Shown piece by piece: positions 18,750 to 29,234 of a stretch of 41,896 nt of DNA; position 1 is the first letter of the stretch; each line of letters starts with the position of its first letter. Source of the stretch: Planktomarina sp. (lineage in GTDB: Bacteria > Pseudomonadota > Alphaproteobacteria > Rhodobacterales > Rhodobacteraceae); assembly GCA_020629235.1 (NCBI GenBank), contig JAHDDS010000012.1, positions 9,891 to 51,786 on the forward strand, read 5' to 3'. Position numbers and translations under genes: made by a program. The notes under the pieces were generated by a model. That model did no database searches. It had not been told where the DNA came from and worked only from the letters and a program-made list of their open reading frames with translations.

Positions 18750-19826
18750 CTATGGGTCTGTGCCGCTTTGGGGTTCGGCAACGGGAAGGGATATGCGAAA
18801 AGCCGTGCGGCCAGGTTCGGAAGATACAGAAATCCATCCGTCGTGATCCGCCACAATTTTGGACACCAAGGCCAAGCCCAACCCGGTTCCATTGTCGCGG
18901 CCCGATACGAACGGGTCGAAAATCTGGTCCTGGATGGCTGGCGGCAAGCCCGGTCCATCGTCGATAATTTCGATTTGCAACGGCAGGCTTTGGGGCTTGC
19001 CGTCCTTGTCTTGGCGCCGCAGCGCATGGTCGTAATACGTGCGCAGCCAGATCGTACCGGACACTTTTTGCGCCTCTGCCGCGTTCTTGATCAGGTTCAA
19101 AGCCACCTGCACCAACTGGTCCAAATCGCCGTGGGTCAGCGGCAAAGACGGGTCATAATTTTCCACAAAGACCATGTGCCTGCCAAAACCCAACGCCGCA
19201 CTGTGTCGGGCGCGGTCCAGAACATCGTGCACATTCACGGGCTTGCGGTCGGGCGGCAGCAGGTTGCCGAACTGTTCCACCTGTTGCAACAGGCCCAAGA
19301 TGCGCTTGGTTTCACTGACGATCAGGTTTGTCAGCTCTACCCCTTCGGGTTCGAGGTTCATGGACAACAGCTGGGCCGCGCCCTTGATGCCCGCCAGGGG
19401 GTTCTTGATTTCATGGGCCAGCATTTCCGCCATCCCGATGGCCGACCGCGCCGCCGCAGCCGACGATGTGCGCCGCGCAAAACGGGCGGCACTGTCGCGC
19501 GGGCGCACCAAAGCGAGCAATGCACCACTGGTGTCGTCCAAGGCGTTCACTTCCAAATCGCAGGGCACGGCGGTGCCGCGTCCGCGCAATTTCAAATCCA
19601 CCTCGCCCGCTGTGATGGGCACCCCTTCGCGGCGGGCGCGGTCAAACACCGGTGCTAAATCCACAGCACAGGCCACCTGCTGCAACACGGGTGATCCCAC
19701 CATCGCATTGCGCGACACATTAAAAAATTCTTCAGCCGAGGTGTTCACATCTACAATCGTGCTGCTGCCGTCCAAAATCAAAGCCGGGAACGGCAAGGCG
19801 GACCATATGTTATGGTGCACGGTCAT
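18750..19826 (-). CDS. ntrB: Nitrogen sensor histidine kinase/phosphatase NtrB
   Basis: Cytoplasmic kinase/phosphatase that controls NtrC phosphorylation in response to PII signalling. 358 residues, no membrane segments. An N-terminal PAS domain (residues 8-120, starting ALPFPALILDGSSTIVDVN) is followed by the HisKA motif MLAHEIKNPLAGIKGAAQ with phospho-accepting His138, then the HATPase domain with N-box QVALNLIKNAAEA, the D-box IIDDGPGLP and G-box NGTGLGLALVSKIV. The start ATG overlaps the dusB stop (ATGA at 19823-19826), the classical nifR3-ntrB coupling known from Rhodobacter and Azospirillum. Confidence 0.97.
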   Translation of the reverse strand: MTVHHNIWSALPFPALILDGSSTIVDVNTSAEEFFNVSRNAMVGSPVLQQVACAVDLAPVFDRARREGVPITAGEVDLKLRGRGTAVPCDLEVNALDDTSGALLALVRPRDSAARFARRTSSAAAARSAIGMAEMLAHEIKNPLAGIKGAAQLLSMNLEPEGVELTNLIVSETKRILGLLQQVEQFGNLLPPDRKPVNVHDVLDRARHSAALGFGRHMVFVENYDPSLPLTHGDLDQLVQVALNLIKNAAEAQKVSGTIWLRTYYDHALRRQDKDGKPQSLPLQIEIIDDGPGLPPAIQDQIFDPFVSGRDNGTGLGLALVSKIVADHDGWISVSSEPGRTAFRISLPVAEPQSGTDP

Positions 19827-20887
19827 GCGGCAGCACTTTGGGCAGGACGGTCAAACGCACCGCGCAACAGGTTGATGACATCCGTGGGGCTTTGGGCGGT
19901 CAAAATCGCACGGCGCAGGGCCTTGGGGGGGCTGACCAGGTCCAAATACCACCCCAGGTGTTTACGGGCCACGCGCAGCCCCAAGTCGGTGCCGTAAAAA
20001 GACAGCATCGCTTCGTAATGCCCGATGACCAGGTCTGCCAAAGCCGCACCTTGGGGCCGCTTGGGGGCAGGTTTGCCGAACAGGTCCGCCGCGATCTGCG
20101 CCAGTTGCCACGGTTGCCCTTGCGCCCCGCGCCCCACCATAATCCCTGCCGCACCGGACTGATCCAGTGCCGATTGCGCCGATGCCGTATCCACGATGTC
20201 TCCGTTTGCGATGACAGGCACGGACACCGCATCGACCACTGGTGCAATGGCCCGCCAATCGGCGCGCCCTTTGTAAAATTGGCACCGCGTGCGCCCGTGG
20301 ATGGTGATCATTTGCACGCCTGCGGATTCTGCGCGCACCGCAATGTCGGGTGCATTCAAGCAATCATGATCCCAGCCCAAGCGCATTTTCAGACTGACGG
20401 GCAAACGCGTGGCAGCCACCACGGCATCAATCAAGCGCAGCGCAAGGTCAGGGGTGCGCATCAAGGCGCTGCCCGATTGGCCGCTGGTGACCTGCTTTGC
20501 CGGACACCCCATGTTGATGTCGATCATCCGTGCGCCTTGGTCTTCGATCAAACGCGCCGCCTCGCCCATCCAAAACGGATCACGGCCTGCGATCTGGACC
20601 GATGTGTTTTGCGCATCAAACCCCAGTTCCGCCTTTTCGCGGGTGCCTTTCTTGGCGTTGACCATGTCCTGGCTGGCGATCATTTCAGACACCACCAAGC
20701 CCGCGCCAAAGCGGCCCACCACGTCGCGAAACGGACGGTCCGTGATGCCCGCCATGGGGGCCAAGATCACCGGCGGATCAAGCCGCCGGGGCCCAAAGAA
20801 AACGGGCGCTTGGGTCAACGCGTCGTCCCCATGGTCTTTGCCACGATCTGTCCCATGAACTTTATGATCTGCACAATTTTTAATCAT
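19823..20887 (-). CDS. dusB: tRNA-dihydrouridine synthase DusB (NifR3)
   Basis: FMN-dependent enzyme that reduces uridine to dihydrouridine in the tRNA D-loop. 354 residues from the ATG at 20887. FMN-binding barrel motifs: ILAPMAGITDRPFR near the N-terminus, NMGCPAKQV with the catalytic Cys, SLKMRLGWD, ITIHGRTRCQFYKG, VIANGDIV, and the phosphate-binding GIMVGRGAQGQPW. The frame is open much further 5', but that part lies antisense to ispD. An ATG at 20905 is an alternative; I prefer 20887 because AAGG lies close upstream and a candidate -10 element overlaps 20905. First gene of the run dusB-ntrBC-ntrYX-trkAH-hfq-hflX; the overlap with ntrB indicates translational coupling. Confidence 0.95.
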   Translation of the reverse strand: MIKNCADHKVHGTDRGKDHGDDALTQAPVFFGPRRLDPPVILAPMAGITDRPFRDVVGRFGAGLVVSEMIASQDMVNAKKGTREKAELGFDAQNTSVQIAGRDPFWMGEAARLIEDQGARMIDINMGCPAKQVTSGQSGSALMRTPDLALRLIDAVVAATRLPVSLKMRLGWDHDCLNAPDIAVRAESAGVQMITIHGRTRCQFYKGRADWRAIAPVVDAVSVPVIANGDIVDTASAQSALDQSGAAGIMVGRGAQGQPWQLAQIAADLFGKPAPKRPQGAALADLVIGHYEAMLSFYGTDLGLRVARKHLGWYLDLVSPPKALRRAILTAQSPTDVINLLRGAFDRPAQSAAA

Positions 20888-20903
20888 AGCCTTATATTTA
20901 GGC

Positions 20904-20931
20904 ATTATTCCCGAAATCCTTCGATTTGCAA
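20904..20931 (-). promoter_or_regulatory. Candidate promoter for the dusB-ntrBC operon
   Basis: On the minus strand TTGCAA (20926-20931) lies 16 bases upstream of AATAAT (20904-20909), a plausible sigma-70-type -35/-10 pair. Transcription would start near 20898, just before the dusB ATG at 20887. The -35 element sits inside the perfect inverted repeat at 20922-20942. No experimental support; the -35 is only a partial match. Confidence 0.35.
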
Positions 20932-20942
20932 GACGCAAATCG
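20922..20942. promoter_or_regulatory. Perfect 8-bp inverted repeat between dusB and ispD
   Basis: CGATTTGC (20922-20929) and GCAAATCG (20935-20942) form a perfect palindrome with a five-base spacer, in the 73-bp gap between the divergent dusB-ntr run and ispD. It is not followed by a T run on either strand, so it looks more like an operator than a terminator. It ends 19 bp before the ispD start and overlaps the putative dusB -35. The binding protein is unknown. Confidence 0.45.
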
Positions 20943-20960
20943 CCGCTTACACAGGCCAGG

Positions 20961-21641
20961 ATGGTGGATAACGCAAAAAAGAACGCAGCCCTGATCGTCG
21001 CAGCAGGCCAAGGAACGCGCGCTGGCGGGCCTGTGGCCAAGCAATGGCAAGGCCTGGCGGGTCGGCGGGTGGCCGATTGGACGGTGGACGCGTTCGTGCA
21101 CCACCCCAATATCCACCAGGTGGTGGTGGTGTTGGCCGCTGATTCGATGGATATGGCCGCCACCCTGCCCGCTGCCATCACCACTGTCGCAGGCGGACCC
21201 ACGCGGGCGGCGTCTGTCGCCAACGGATTGACCGCCCTAACCGATTTTGCCCCCGACATTGTTTTGATCCACGATGTGGCCCGGCCTTGCGTTCACCCAG
21301 ACCACATCGACGCGTGCATTCATGCGGCCCAAACCACCGGGGCCGCCGCTTTGGGCGTGCCCATGACCGACAGTGTGTGGGACACCCAAGACGGCACCAT
21401 CCGCCAAACGCTGGACCGCAGCCGCCTGTGGCGCGCCCAAACACCCCAAGCCTTCGACTTCAGGCAAATTCTGGCTGCCCACGCCGTTGCCACAGGGGCA
21501 GAAACAGACGACGTGCAGGTGGCCCTGTCAGCTGGACTTGCAATCCAACCGGTGGTGGGGTCACAAGAGAACCTGAAAATCACAGTGCCTGCGGATTTCG
21601 CCCGGGCCGAAGCCATTTTGCGGGGGCGTCTTGGACATTAG
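20961..21641 (+). CDS. ispD: 2-C-methyl-D-erythritol 4-phosphate cytidylyltransferase
   Basis: Third enzyme of the MEP isoprenoid pathway; it transfers CMP to methylerythritol phosphate. 226 residues. The nucleotide-binding N-terminal motif is [20 protein letters not shown] (residues 9-28), followed by [11 protein letters not shown], the GVPMTDSVW region and QTPQAFDF, all characteristic of IspD. The ATG at 20961 has AGG five bases upstream. In many alphaproteobacteria IspD and IspF are one fused protein; here they are separate genes overlapping by 11 bases. First gene of ispD-ispF-pgpA-cinA, all joined by overlapping stops and starts. Confidence 0.95.
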   Translation: MVDNAKKNAALIVAAGQGTRAGGPVAKQWQGLAGRRVADWTVDAFVHHPNIHQVVVVLAADSMDMAATLPAAITTVAGGPTRAASVANGLTALTDFAPDIVLIHDVARPCVHPDHIDACIHAAQTTGAAALGVPMTDSVWDTQDGTIRQTLDRSRLWRAQTPQAFDFRQILAAHAVATGAETDDVQVALSAGLAIQPVVGSQENLKITVPADFARAEAILRGRLGH

Positions 21642-22110
21642 AGTTGGCAACGGGTTCGACGTGCACCGCTTTGAAGACGGCGACCACGTCATATTGTGCG
21701 GCGTTTCGGTGCCCCACACCAAAAAGCTGAACGGCCATTCGGATGCAGATGTGGCCATGCATGCGGTGACCGACGCGATCTATGGCGCATTGGCGGACGG
21801 CGACATCGGACAGCATTTCCCCCCAAGCGACCCCCAGTGGAAGGGCGCTGACAGCACGATCTTCCTGAAACACGCGGTGGACCTGTCCAAGTCCCGCGGG
21901 TTCAACTTTGGCAACGTGGACTGCACTATCATCTGCGAAATGCCCAAGATCGGCCCCCACGCCGGCGCCATGCGCGCCCGGATGGCCGATTTGATGGGGC
22001 TGGATGTGGGGCGCGTCAGCGTAAAGGCCACCACGTCTGAACGGTTGGGCTTCACAGGGCGCGAAGAAGGCATCGCGGCCTTGGCCAGCGTTACGCTGAT
22101 CGCGCCATGA
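21631..22110 (+). CDS. ispF: 2-C-methyl-D-erythritol 2,4-cyclodiphosphate synthase
   Basis: Fifth enzyme of the MEP pathway; converts CDP-methylerythritol phosphate to the cyclodiphosphate with release of CMP. 159 residues, standard length. The metal-binding triad is visible as Asp10 and His12 in NGFDVHRF and His44 in [15 protein letters not shown]. The C-terminal signature [19 protein letters not shown] is intact. The start is a TTG at 21631 with GGGGGCG upstream, which puts the start inside the last codons of ispD (11-base overlap). The last codons overlap pgpA (ATGA). Confidence 0.96.
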   Translation: MDIRVGNGFDVHRFEDGDHVILCGVSVPHTKKLNGHSDADVAMHAVTDAIYGALADGDIGQHFPPSDPQWKGADSTIFLKHAVDLSKSRGFNFGNVDCTIICEMPKIGPHAGAMRARMADLMGLDVGRVSVKATTSERLGFTGREEGIAALASVTLIAP

Positions 22111-22574
22111 TCCGCTTGATCGTCACGTTTTTCTGGTCCGGCCTGCTGCGCCCTGCCCCGGGCACCTGGGGCAGCGTTGCAGGGCTGATCGCAGGTTGGC
22201 TGATCGCGGGCACTGCTGGCGTAACAGGGCTGGCGGTTGCGTGCGTCGCGGTCTTTGCCTTGGGTCTGTGGGCCACGGGCGTTTATGCCGCCCAAACTGG
22301 CCTGCACGACCCGGGCGAAGTGGTGATCGACGAAGTGGTGGGCCAATGGCTGGCATTGTTGCCGGTGTTTGCTGTCACCACCACGCTGACAGGCCCTGGG
22401 CTGGTCTTTTCGGCCATCGCGTTTGGGCTGTTTCGCCTGTTTGACATTTGGAAACCGGGCCTGGTGGGCTGGGCAGATCGGCAGGACGGCGCGTTGGGCG
22501 TGATGTTGGACGATGTGATCGCGGGCCTGATGGCGGCGATTATCATGGCAGCCCTGCTTTACGGCGTGGGGTGA
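22107..22574 (+). CDS. pgpA: Phosphatidylglycerophosphatase A
   Basis: Integral membrane phosphatase that dephosphorylates phosphatidylglycerophosphate to phosphatidylglycerol. 155 residues with about four hydrophobic segments. Family motifs: [13 protein letters not shown] near the N-terminus, the acidic catalytic region [28 protein letters not shown] and the C-terminal [10 protein letters not shown]. Overlaps ispF by four bases (ATGA) and cinA by one base (TGATG), so translation of the run appears coupled. Confidence 0.93.
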   Translation: MIRLIVTFFWSGLLRPAPGTWGSVAGLIAGWLIAGTAGVTGLAVACVAVFALGLWATGVYAAQTGLHDPGEVVIDEVVGQWLALLPVFAVTTTLTGPGLVFSAIAFGLFRLFDIWKPGLVGWADRQDGALGVMLDDVIAGLMAAIIMAALLYGVG

Positions 22575-23071
22575 TGGATGGTGCCGCCCAAATCGTGGCC
22601 CTGGCCCGCACCGCAGGGGTGACCATCACCACCGCCGAAAGCTGTACGGGTGGGATGGTGGCCGCCGCCCTGACCGATATCCCCGGATCATCAGATGTGT
22701 TTGAGCGCGGCTTTGTCACCTATTCCAACGCGGCCAAAGTGCAGATGATCGCCGTGGACCCCGCAGTCTTGGACGCCCACGGCGCTGTGTCGGAAGCCAC
22801 AGCCCAACAGATGGCCCAAGGGGCCGCTGCAGCCGCCGGGGCTGATATTGCGGTGGCGATTTCGGGCATCGCAGGCCCAGGCGGCGGGACGGCCACAAAA
22901 CCCGAAGGCATGGTGTGCTTTGCCCTGACCCACAACGGCGTCACCCAAGCGCAAACCCAACTGTTTGGCCCCCTGGGTCGCAAAGCTGTGCGCCAGGCGG
23001 CCACGGACCACGCGTTGAATTTGATTTTCGCAGCCCTGCAGGCAACAGATGGCAGCGGTGGTCAGCCGTAA
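22574..23071 (+). CDS. CinA C-terminal-domain protein (nicotinamide-nucleotide amidohydrolase PncC)
   Basis: 165 residues matching the stand-alone C-terminal domain of CinA, which deamidates NMN to nicotinate mononucleotide in NAD salvage. Motifs seen: TTAESCTGGMVAAALTDIPG (the Ser/Cys/Thr catalytic area, residues 17-36), RGFVTYSNAAK, and VAISGIAGPGGGTATKPEG. The ATG at 22574 overlaps the pgpA stop. The 3' end overlaps the last ten bases of the convergent COQ10-like gene, so the two mRNAs are antisense to each other there. Confidence 0.93.
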   Translation: MDGAAQIVALARTAGVTITTAESCTGGMVAAALTDIPGSSDVFERGFVTYSNAAKVQMIAVDPAVLDAHGAVSEATAQQMAQGAAAAAGADIAVAISGIAGPGGGTATKPEGMVCFALTHNGVTQAQTQLFGPLGRKAVRQAATDHALNLIFAALQATDGSGGQP

Positions 23072-23505
23072 AGATCCCCCGCGCGGCGTTCAAACGCCCG
23101 CACGATCCGTTGCATGGCGTCGTTGAAGACCACCCCGATCACGCCCTGCAAAATGGCGTTCTTGAATTCAAAATCCACAAAGAACGACACGTCGCATCCG
23201 CCGTCCACATCTTTGAAACCCCAAGTGGACTTCATGTATTTGAACGGCCCATCCAAGTATTCGGTGTCGATTTCCGTATCGTCTGGGCGCAAGGTGACGC
23301 GACTGCCGAACCGTTCGCGGAAGACCTTGAAGCTGATCACCAGGTCCGCCTCCATCACCTCGGTCGGGCCGTTGGGTGTGCGGCTGCGGATGCGCGCGGC
23401 GGCGCACCAGGGGATGAAGTCCGGATATTTGCCCACATCCGCCACCAGATCGTACATCTGCGCAGCTGTATAGGGCAGAAAACGGGTTTCAGAATGGGTG
23501 GGCAT
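23062..23505 (-). CDS. COQ10-like ubiquinone-binding START-domain protein
   Basis: 147 residues of the polyketide cyclase/START fold (RatA/COQ10 group), thought to bind and deliver ubiquinone for respiration. Typical N-terminus PTHSETRFLPYTAAQMYDLV followed by the signature DVGKYPDFIPWCAA. The central strands end in the FFVDFEFKNAILQ region and the C-terminal helix carries AFERRAGDLYG. The ATG at 23505 has AAGGA seven bases upstream; the frame stays open 28 codons further but that part is poorly conserved and overlaps the hpt start region. It converges with cinA (ten-base overlap) and diverges from hpt. Confidence 0.92.
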   Translation of the reverse strand: MPTHSETRFLPYTAAQMYDLVADVGKYPDFIPWCAAARIRSRTPNGPTEVMEADLVISFKVFRERFGSRVTLRPDDTEIDTEYLDGPFKYMKSTWGFKDVDGGCDVSFFVDFEFKNAILQGVIGVVFNDAMQRIVRAFERRAGDLYG

Positions 23506-23569
23506 CGGGTTTCCTTCTGGCCTTCCGCCCCCATTTCGGTAACTTTGTGCCCAAGCGCAAGGGGTCACA

Positions 23570-24106
23570 ATGTCCAGCAAACCATACAAGATTGATCAGC
23601 TTATTTCCGCCAAATCCATCGCCGCGCGGATCGAAGCGCTGGTGCAGGACATCGAACGCGATTTTGCGGACACGGATAAACTGGTGGTGGTGGGGCTGCT
23701 GCGCGGGTCCTTTGTGTTCATCGCCGACCTGGTGCGCGAAATGTCCCTGCCCATCGAAGTGGATTTTTTGGAGGTGTCGTCTTACGGCGACGCCATGGAA
23801 TCGTCGCGCGAAGTGCGGATTTTGAAGGACTTGCGCGGCACCATCGAAGGGCGCGATGTGCTGATCGTGGAAGACATCGTGGACACGGGCCACACCATGA
23901 TGAACGTCACCAAACACCTGGCGCAACGATCGCCCGCGCGGCTGAAATCCATCGCCCTGCTGGACAAGCCATCGCGGCGCGAAGTCGACTTTAAGTCCGA
24001 CTACTTAGGCTTTGAAATCCCTGATGAATTTGTCGTAGGATACGGCATCGACTATGCCCAACGCAACCGCAACCTGCCGTTCATCGGCAAAGTGCGCTTC
24101 GTGTGA
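23570..24106 (+). CDS. hpt: Hypoxanthine phosphoribosyltransferase
   Basis: Purine salvage enzyme making IMP/GMP from hypoxanthine/guanine and PRPP. 178 residues. The PRPP-binding signature [14 protein letters not shown] is near residue 100, the conserved [13 protein letters not shown] loop near 42, the flexible-loop [10 protein letters not shown] near 70 and the purine-stacking segment [22 protein letters not shown] near the C-terminus. The stop codon overlaps a GTG, but the next gene probably starts later. Diverges from the COQ10-like gene with a 64-bp gap. Confidence 0.96.
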   Translation: MSSKPYKIDQLISAKSIAARIEALVQDIERDFADTDKLVVVGLLRGSFVFIADLVREMSLPIEVDFLEVSSYGDAMESSREVRILKDLRGTIEGRDVLIVEDIVDTGHTMMNVTKHLAQRSPARLKSIALLDKPSRREVDFKSDYLGFEIPDEFVVGYGIDYAQRNRNLPFIGKVRFV

Positions 24107-24135
24107 ACCCCGCGCCATCGTTTGAGGTCTGTACC

Positions 24136-24324
24136 ATGAGTCCCTGGTTCTTTTTGAAAATGTCACGACTGGCGCGCAACCCGCCGTCGCGCAAGCGGAT
24201 CATCTTGTGGGCTGTGGTGTTGATCGCAGCCTTCGGGTTGTTCGCGGTGGAACGGTTCATCGGCTGGCCGGAATGGGCCACTGTGAACACCTGGAACGGG
24301 CGGTTCGGGGGCGGATTGCGTTAA
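24136..24324 (+). CDS. Small single-pass membrane protein, unknown function
   Basis: 62 residues. A basic N-terminal half with KMSRLARNPPSRKR is followed by one hydrophobic segment (IILWAVVLIAAFGLFAV, residues 23-39) and a short tail rich in aromatic residues and glycine, so it is likely an N-in single-pass protein. The ATG at 24136 has GAGG eight bases upstream, which decides the start over a GTG that overlaps the hpt stop. It lies 29 bp behind hpt and is probably cotranscribed. I do not recognise a named family. Confidence 0.75.
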   Translation: MSPWFFLKMSRLARNPPSRKRIILWAVVLIAAFGLFAVERFIGWPEWATVNTWNGRFGGGLR

Positions 24325-24342
24325 GTCTGTGTAAGGTTTGCG

Positions 24343-25290
24343 TTAAGCCAGGGCCGCGTCACGGGCCGCGCGCAACCGCGCATAGTCATCGCCCGCGTGG
24401 TACGAAGATCGCGTCAGGGGCGTGGCCGACACCATCAAAAACCCTTTGTTCCACGCTGCTTGTTCATAGGACTTAAACTCCTCTGGCGTGACAAACCGGT
24501 CCACGGCATGGTGCTTGGGCGTGGGTTGCAGATACTGCCCGATGGTCAAAAAATCGATGTCCGCGGCGCGCATATCATCCATCACTTGGACCACCGCCTG
24601 GCGGTCTTCCCCCAGCCCCACCATGATGCCGGACTTGGTGAAAATGCTGGGGTCGATGTCTTTGACGCGCTGCAACAGGCGCAGCGAATGAAAGTATCGC
24701 GCCCCTGGGCGCACTTCGGGATACAGGCCCGGGACCGTTTCCAGGTTGTGGTTGAACACGTCTGGCTTGGCCGCCACCACCACCTCCAACGCGCTGTCAT
24801 CGCAGCGGATAAAATCGGGCGTCAGAATTTCAATCGTGGTGCTGGGGGACTGACGGCGAATGGCGCGGATGGTTTGGGCAAAGTGTTCTGCGCCGCCATC
24901 TTCGATATCGTCGCGGTCCACGGACGTGACCACCACGTGGTTCAATCCCAGCTTCTTGACGGCGTCAGCCACCCGGCCCGGTTCGAACACGTCCAATGCT
25001 TCGGGCGGTTTGCCGGTGGCGATGTTGCAAAACGTGCAGGCCCGGGTGCAGACTTCGCCCATGATCATCATGGTGGCGTGCCCTTGGTTCCAGCATTCGC
25101 CGACGTTGGGGCAGCCCGCTTCTTCGCACACGGTCACCAGATTGTGGTCGCGCATGATGTCGCGCGTGGCTTTGTACCCGTCCCCCACGGGGGCCTTGAC
25201 CCTTATCCAATCGGGCTTCTTGGGCTGTGGATTGTCCGGCTTGCGGGCCTTTTCAGGGTGCCGTTGGCTTGGGATTTTCAGATCGCGCAC
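24343..25290 (-). CDS. lipA: Lipoyl synthase
   Basis: Radical-SAM enzyme that inserts two sulfurs into octanoyl groups on 2-oxoacid dehydrogenases and GcvH. 315 residues from the GTG at 25290. The auxiliary [4Fe-4S] cluster ligands [12 protein letters not shown] (Cys55, 60, 66) and the radical-SAM cluster CTRACTFC (Cys81, 85, 88) are both present, as is the C-terminal RSSYHAGDD motif whose serine coordinates the auxiliary cluster. I prefer the GTG start because AAGAGG lies six bases upstream and a TATACT box at 25315-25320 would start transcription near 25308; ATG codons at 25314 and 25329 lack a ribosome binding site. Diverges from katG. Confidence 0.96.
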   Translation of the reverse strand: MRDLKIPSQRHPEKARKPDNPQPKKPDWIRVKAPVGDGYKATRDIMRDHNLVTVCEEAGCPNVGECWNQGHATMMIMGEVCTRACTFCNIATGKPPEALDVFEPGRVADAVKKLGLNHVVVTSVDRDDIEDGGAEHFAQTIRAIRRQSPSTTIEILTPDFIRCDDSALEVVVAAKPDVFNHNLETVPGLYPEVRPGARYFHSLRLLQRVKDIDPSIFTKSGIMVGLGEDRQAVVQVMDDMRAADIDFLTIGQYLQPTPKHHAVDRFVTPEEFKSYEQAAWNKGFLMVSATPLTRSSYHAGDDYARLRAARDAALA

Positions 25291-25314
25291 GAAAGACCTC
25301 TTGCTGTTGTGCAT

Positions 25315-27647
<2,333 letters not shown>

Positions 27648-27654
27648 TAGATAC

Positions 27655-27689
27655 GCGGTGCGCCCTGGTTTGATCCCGGGGCGCGCCGC
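27655..27689. terminator. Strong hairpin between convergent katG and DUF6456 gene
   Basis: GCGGTGCGCCC (27655-27665) pairs with GGGCGCGCCGC (27679-27689) through 11 positions with one G-U pair. There is no good T run on either side, so it may be an incomplete intrinsic terminator or an mRNA 3'-end stabiliser serving both convergent genes. Confidence 0.5.
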
Positions 27690-27693
27690 GCTG

Positions 27694-28767
27694 TTATCCC
27701 ACCAAAGCGTCGACGGCGGGGGTGTCTTCATAGTGGCGCACCAAGCGCTGCAGGGCGATGCGCAACACCACTTTGCCCGACCGCGCGGACCAGCCCATGG
27801 CCTGTTCCGACTTTTCCAACCCCTGCAACTGACAACACGTGCGATAAGCCACGTCCGCCAACCCCGGCCCCAAAGTGTGCAACGCCTGGGCCACCCGGTG
27901 GGCTGCCTTGTCGGTCGAAGTTTGCGCATCCGGATTGGGGCTGAACCCCTGCCACACCGCAGGAATGACGTGGGACAGGCACGCAATCTCAAAATCTTCG
28001 CGCAGGCGTTCACCGGCGGTCATCAATTCAGGCGCCAAGAACGGCTTGCCATCGCGTTCCTTGCGGCGCGACAACAGCATCAGCGGGCTTTCGGACAGGT
28101 TCTGGCGTTTGGCCGGCTGCGCCGCCGTGTTGGCGGTGTCGGTGTCTTCGGCCACCTCTGGCAAATCGCGCATCAAGTCCGCCAATTTGCTGCGGCCCGA
28201 TGCCGTCAGGGCATAGCGCACGATCCGCAAATCCGGGTTGTCTGTGGCGATCCAACCTTCCAGGGCCAACGACATCACAAGCGACCGGCTGGCGCTGCCC
28301 AAACGTTCGGTGACCCCTTCTTGGGTGTCGCGCACGATGACAGCCACATCAAAGCCCTGGGCCACGGCCAACACCGCGCCGCGTTCGCGCAGTCGCCGCA
28401 ACACACGGCGCGCTTCGGCGTCCAGGTTTTCCGGCAAGGGTGGCAGGTCTGTGGTGTGGGTCTGGGAATGGGCCATTTTGTTTCCTCGCTGCATGGCAGG
28501 CCCCACGAAGGTGACGTGCGCCACCCACTCTAGGGCTTGATCAATCAGCGGATTGTCCCGTTGCAGTTCCACGCGGCGCACCTGGCGCAAAATCGTGGAA
28601 GGATGCTGTCCCCGGCTGCGCGCCAAAGCGCGAATGGGAACACCGTACACCGTATGGGCCAAATACACCCGAACCGCATCGTTCAACCAATGCGGGAATT
28701 CGGGAATGCTGCGATTGGCACGTTCAGAAATCAGAGTTGGCAACAGATTGCCCATCTTATCCACCAT
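27694..28767 (-). CDS. DUF6456 helix-turn-helix protein
   Basis: About 357 residues. An N-terminal helix-turn-helix-like segment (YGVPIRALARSRGQHPSTILRQVRRVE) is followed by a middle region (LDAEARRVLRRLRERGAVLAVAQGFDVAVIV) and a C-terminal DUF6456 domain beginning SPLMLLSRRKERDGKPFLAPELMTAGERLREDFE. These proteins are common in alphaproteobacteria, especially Rhodobacterales, and are presumed DNA-binding; the function is not known to me. The start is uncertain: a TTG at 28800, ATGs at 28767 and 28755 are all in frame, the last two both preceded by GTGGATAA. This stretch contains DnaA-box-like sequences on the opposite strand. Diverges from the DUF6477 gene. Confidence 0.85.
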   Translation of the reverse strand: MVDKMGNLLPTLISERANRSIPEFPHWLNDAVRVYLAHTVYGVPIRALARSRGQHPSTILRQVRRVELQRDNPLIDQALEWVAHVTFVGPAMQRGNKMAHSQTHTTDLPPLPENLDAEARRVLRRLRERGAVLAVAQGFDVAVIVRDTQEGVTERLGSASRSLVMSLALEGWIATDNPDLRIVRYALTASGRSKLADLMRDLPEVAEDTDTANTAAQPAKRQNLSESPLMLLSRRKERDGKPFLAPELMTAGERLREDFEIACLSHVIPAVWQGFSPNPDAQTSTDKAAHRVAQALHTLGPGLADVAYRTCCQLQGLEKSEQAMGWSARSGKVVLRIALQRLVRHYEDTPAVDALVG

Positions 28768-28798
28768 GTTATCCACAATCGCCGTCACGTTATCGCCC
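28757..28798 (+). promoter_or_regulatory. Cluster of DnaA-box-like sequences
   Basis: TTATCCACC (28757-28765, one mismatch), TTATCCACA (28769-28777, exact consensus TTATNCACA) and TTATCGCCC (28790-28798, weak) lie in the same orientation at the 5' end of the DUF6456 gene. Such clusters can mark DnaA-controlled promoters. Part of the match could be constrained by the encoded VDNMVDK repeat. Confidence 0.4.
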
Positions 28799-28804
28799 AA
28801 TTTG

Positions 28805-28819
28805 TTACTCGAATGTTAA
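28805..28819. promoter_or_regulatory. CtrA-like half-matched site
   Basis: TTAC, seven bases, TTAA: one mismatch to the CtrA consensus TTAA-N7-TTAA, in the 190-bp region between the divergent DUF6456 and DUF6477 genes. Such a sequence is common by chance; it is listed because it adjoins the DnaA-box cluster. Besides these two elements I see nothing else in this gap apart from a T-rich stretch near 28887-28892. Confidence 0.25.
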
Positions 28820-28958
28820 AATCCGCTGTGGAAACGAGGATTGTTTCGATAAATTAAACAGTTGGAAAACCACCGTTCGCTGTTTTTGGGGAAGACGCAA
28901 CGGCGGGTCAGGCTGTGGTTTGTTGGGCAAATCAACCGCAACTTTTCAGGATTTCCCC

Positions 28959-29234
28959 ATGTCTTGCACGCCCCTTACGCCCCTGCGCCGCCCCAAAATC
29001 TTGATCCAAGCCGCCCGGGCCGGATTGGGAAAAACCTGCCCCGACACTCTACTTAAACGTGTGTTGGGGTCTGGTGCCACTGGCACCCTGGACCGGCAGT
29101 TGCACGCGATCTTGGAAAAAGAATCAGAATTTGAAGCCCACCGAAAATCGGACCGCCCGGGCTATAACGTGGCCGGGCATGTCCAGTGTTTGATCGCGGT
29201 GTTCACCCTGGCGCAGGCCAAAAACGCGGCCTGA
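28959..29234 (+). CDS. DUF6477 family protein
   Basis: 91 residues. The pattern LTPLRRPKILIQAARAGL near the N-terminus, a short RVLGSG linker, then HAILEKESEFEAHRKSDRPGYNVAGHVQCLIAVFTLAQ, matches the small Rhodobacterales family DUF6477, often found next to DUF6456 genes as here. It looks soluble and mainly helical; the function is unknown. The ATG at 28959 has AGGA seven bases upstream; the frame is open further 5' but lacks coding character. Its stop directly abuts the stop of the convergent MttB-family gene, with no bases between. Confidence 0.85.
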   Translation: MSCTPLTPLRRPKILIQAARAGLGKTCPDTLLKRVLGSGATGTLDRQLHAILEKESEFEAHRKSDRPGYNVAGHVQCLIAVFTLAQAKNAA

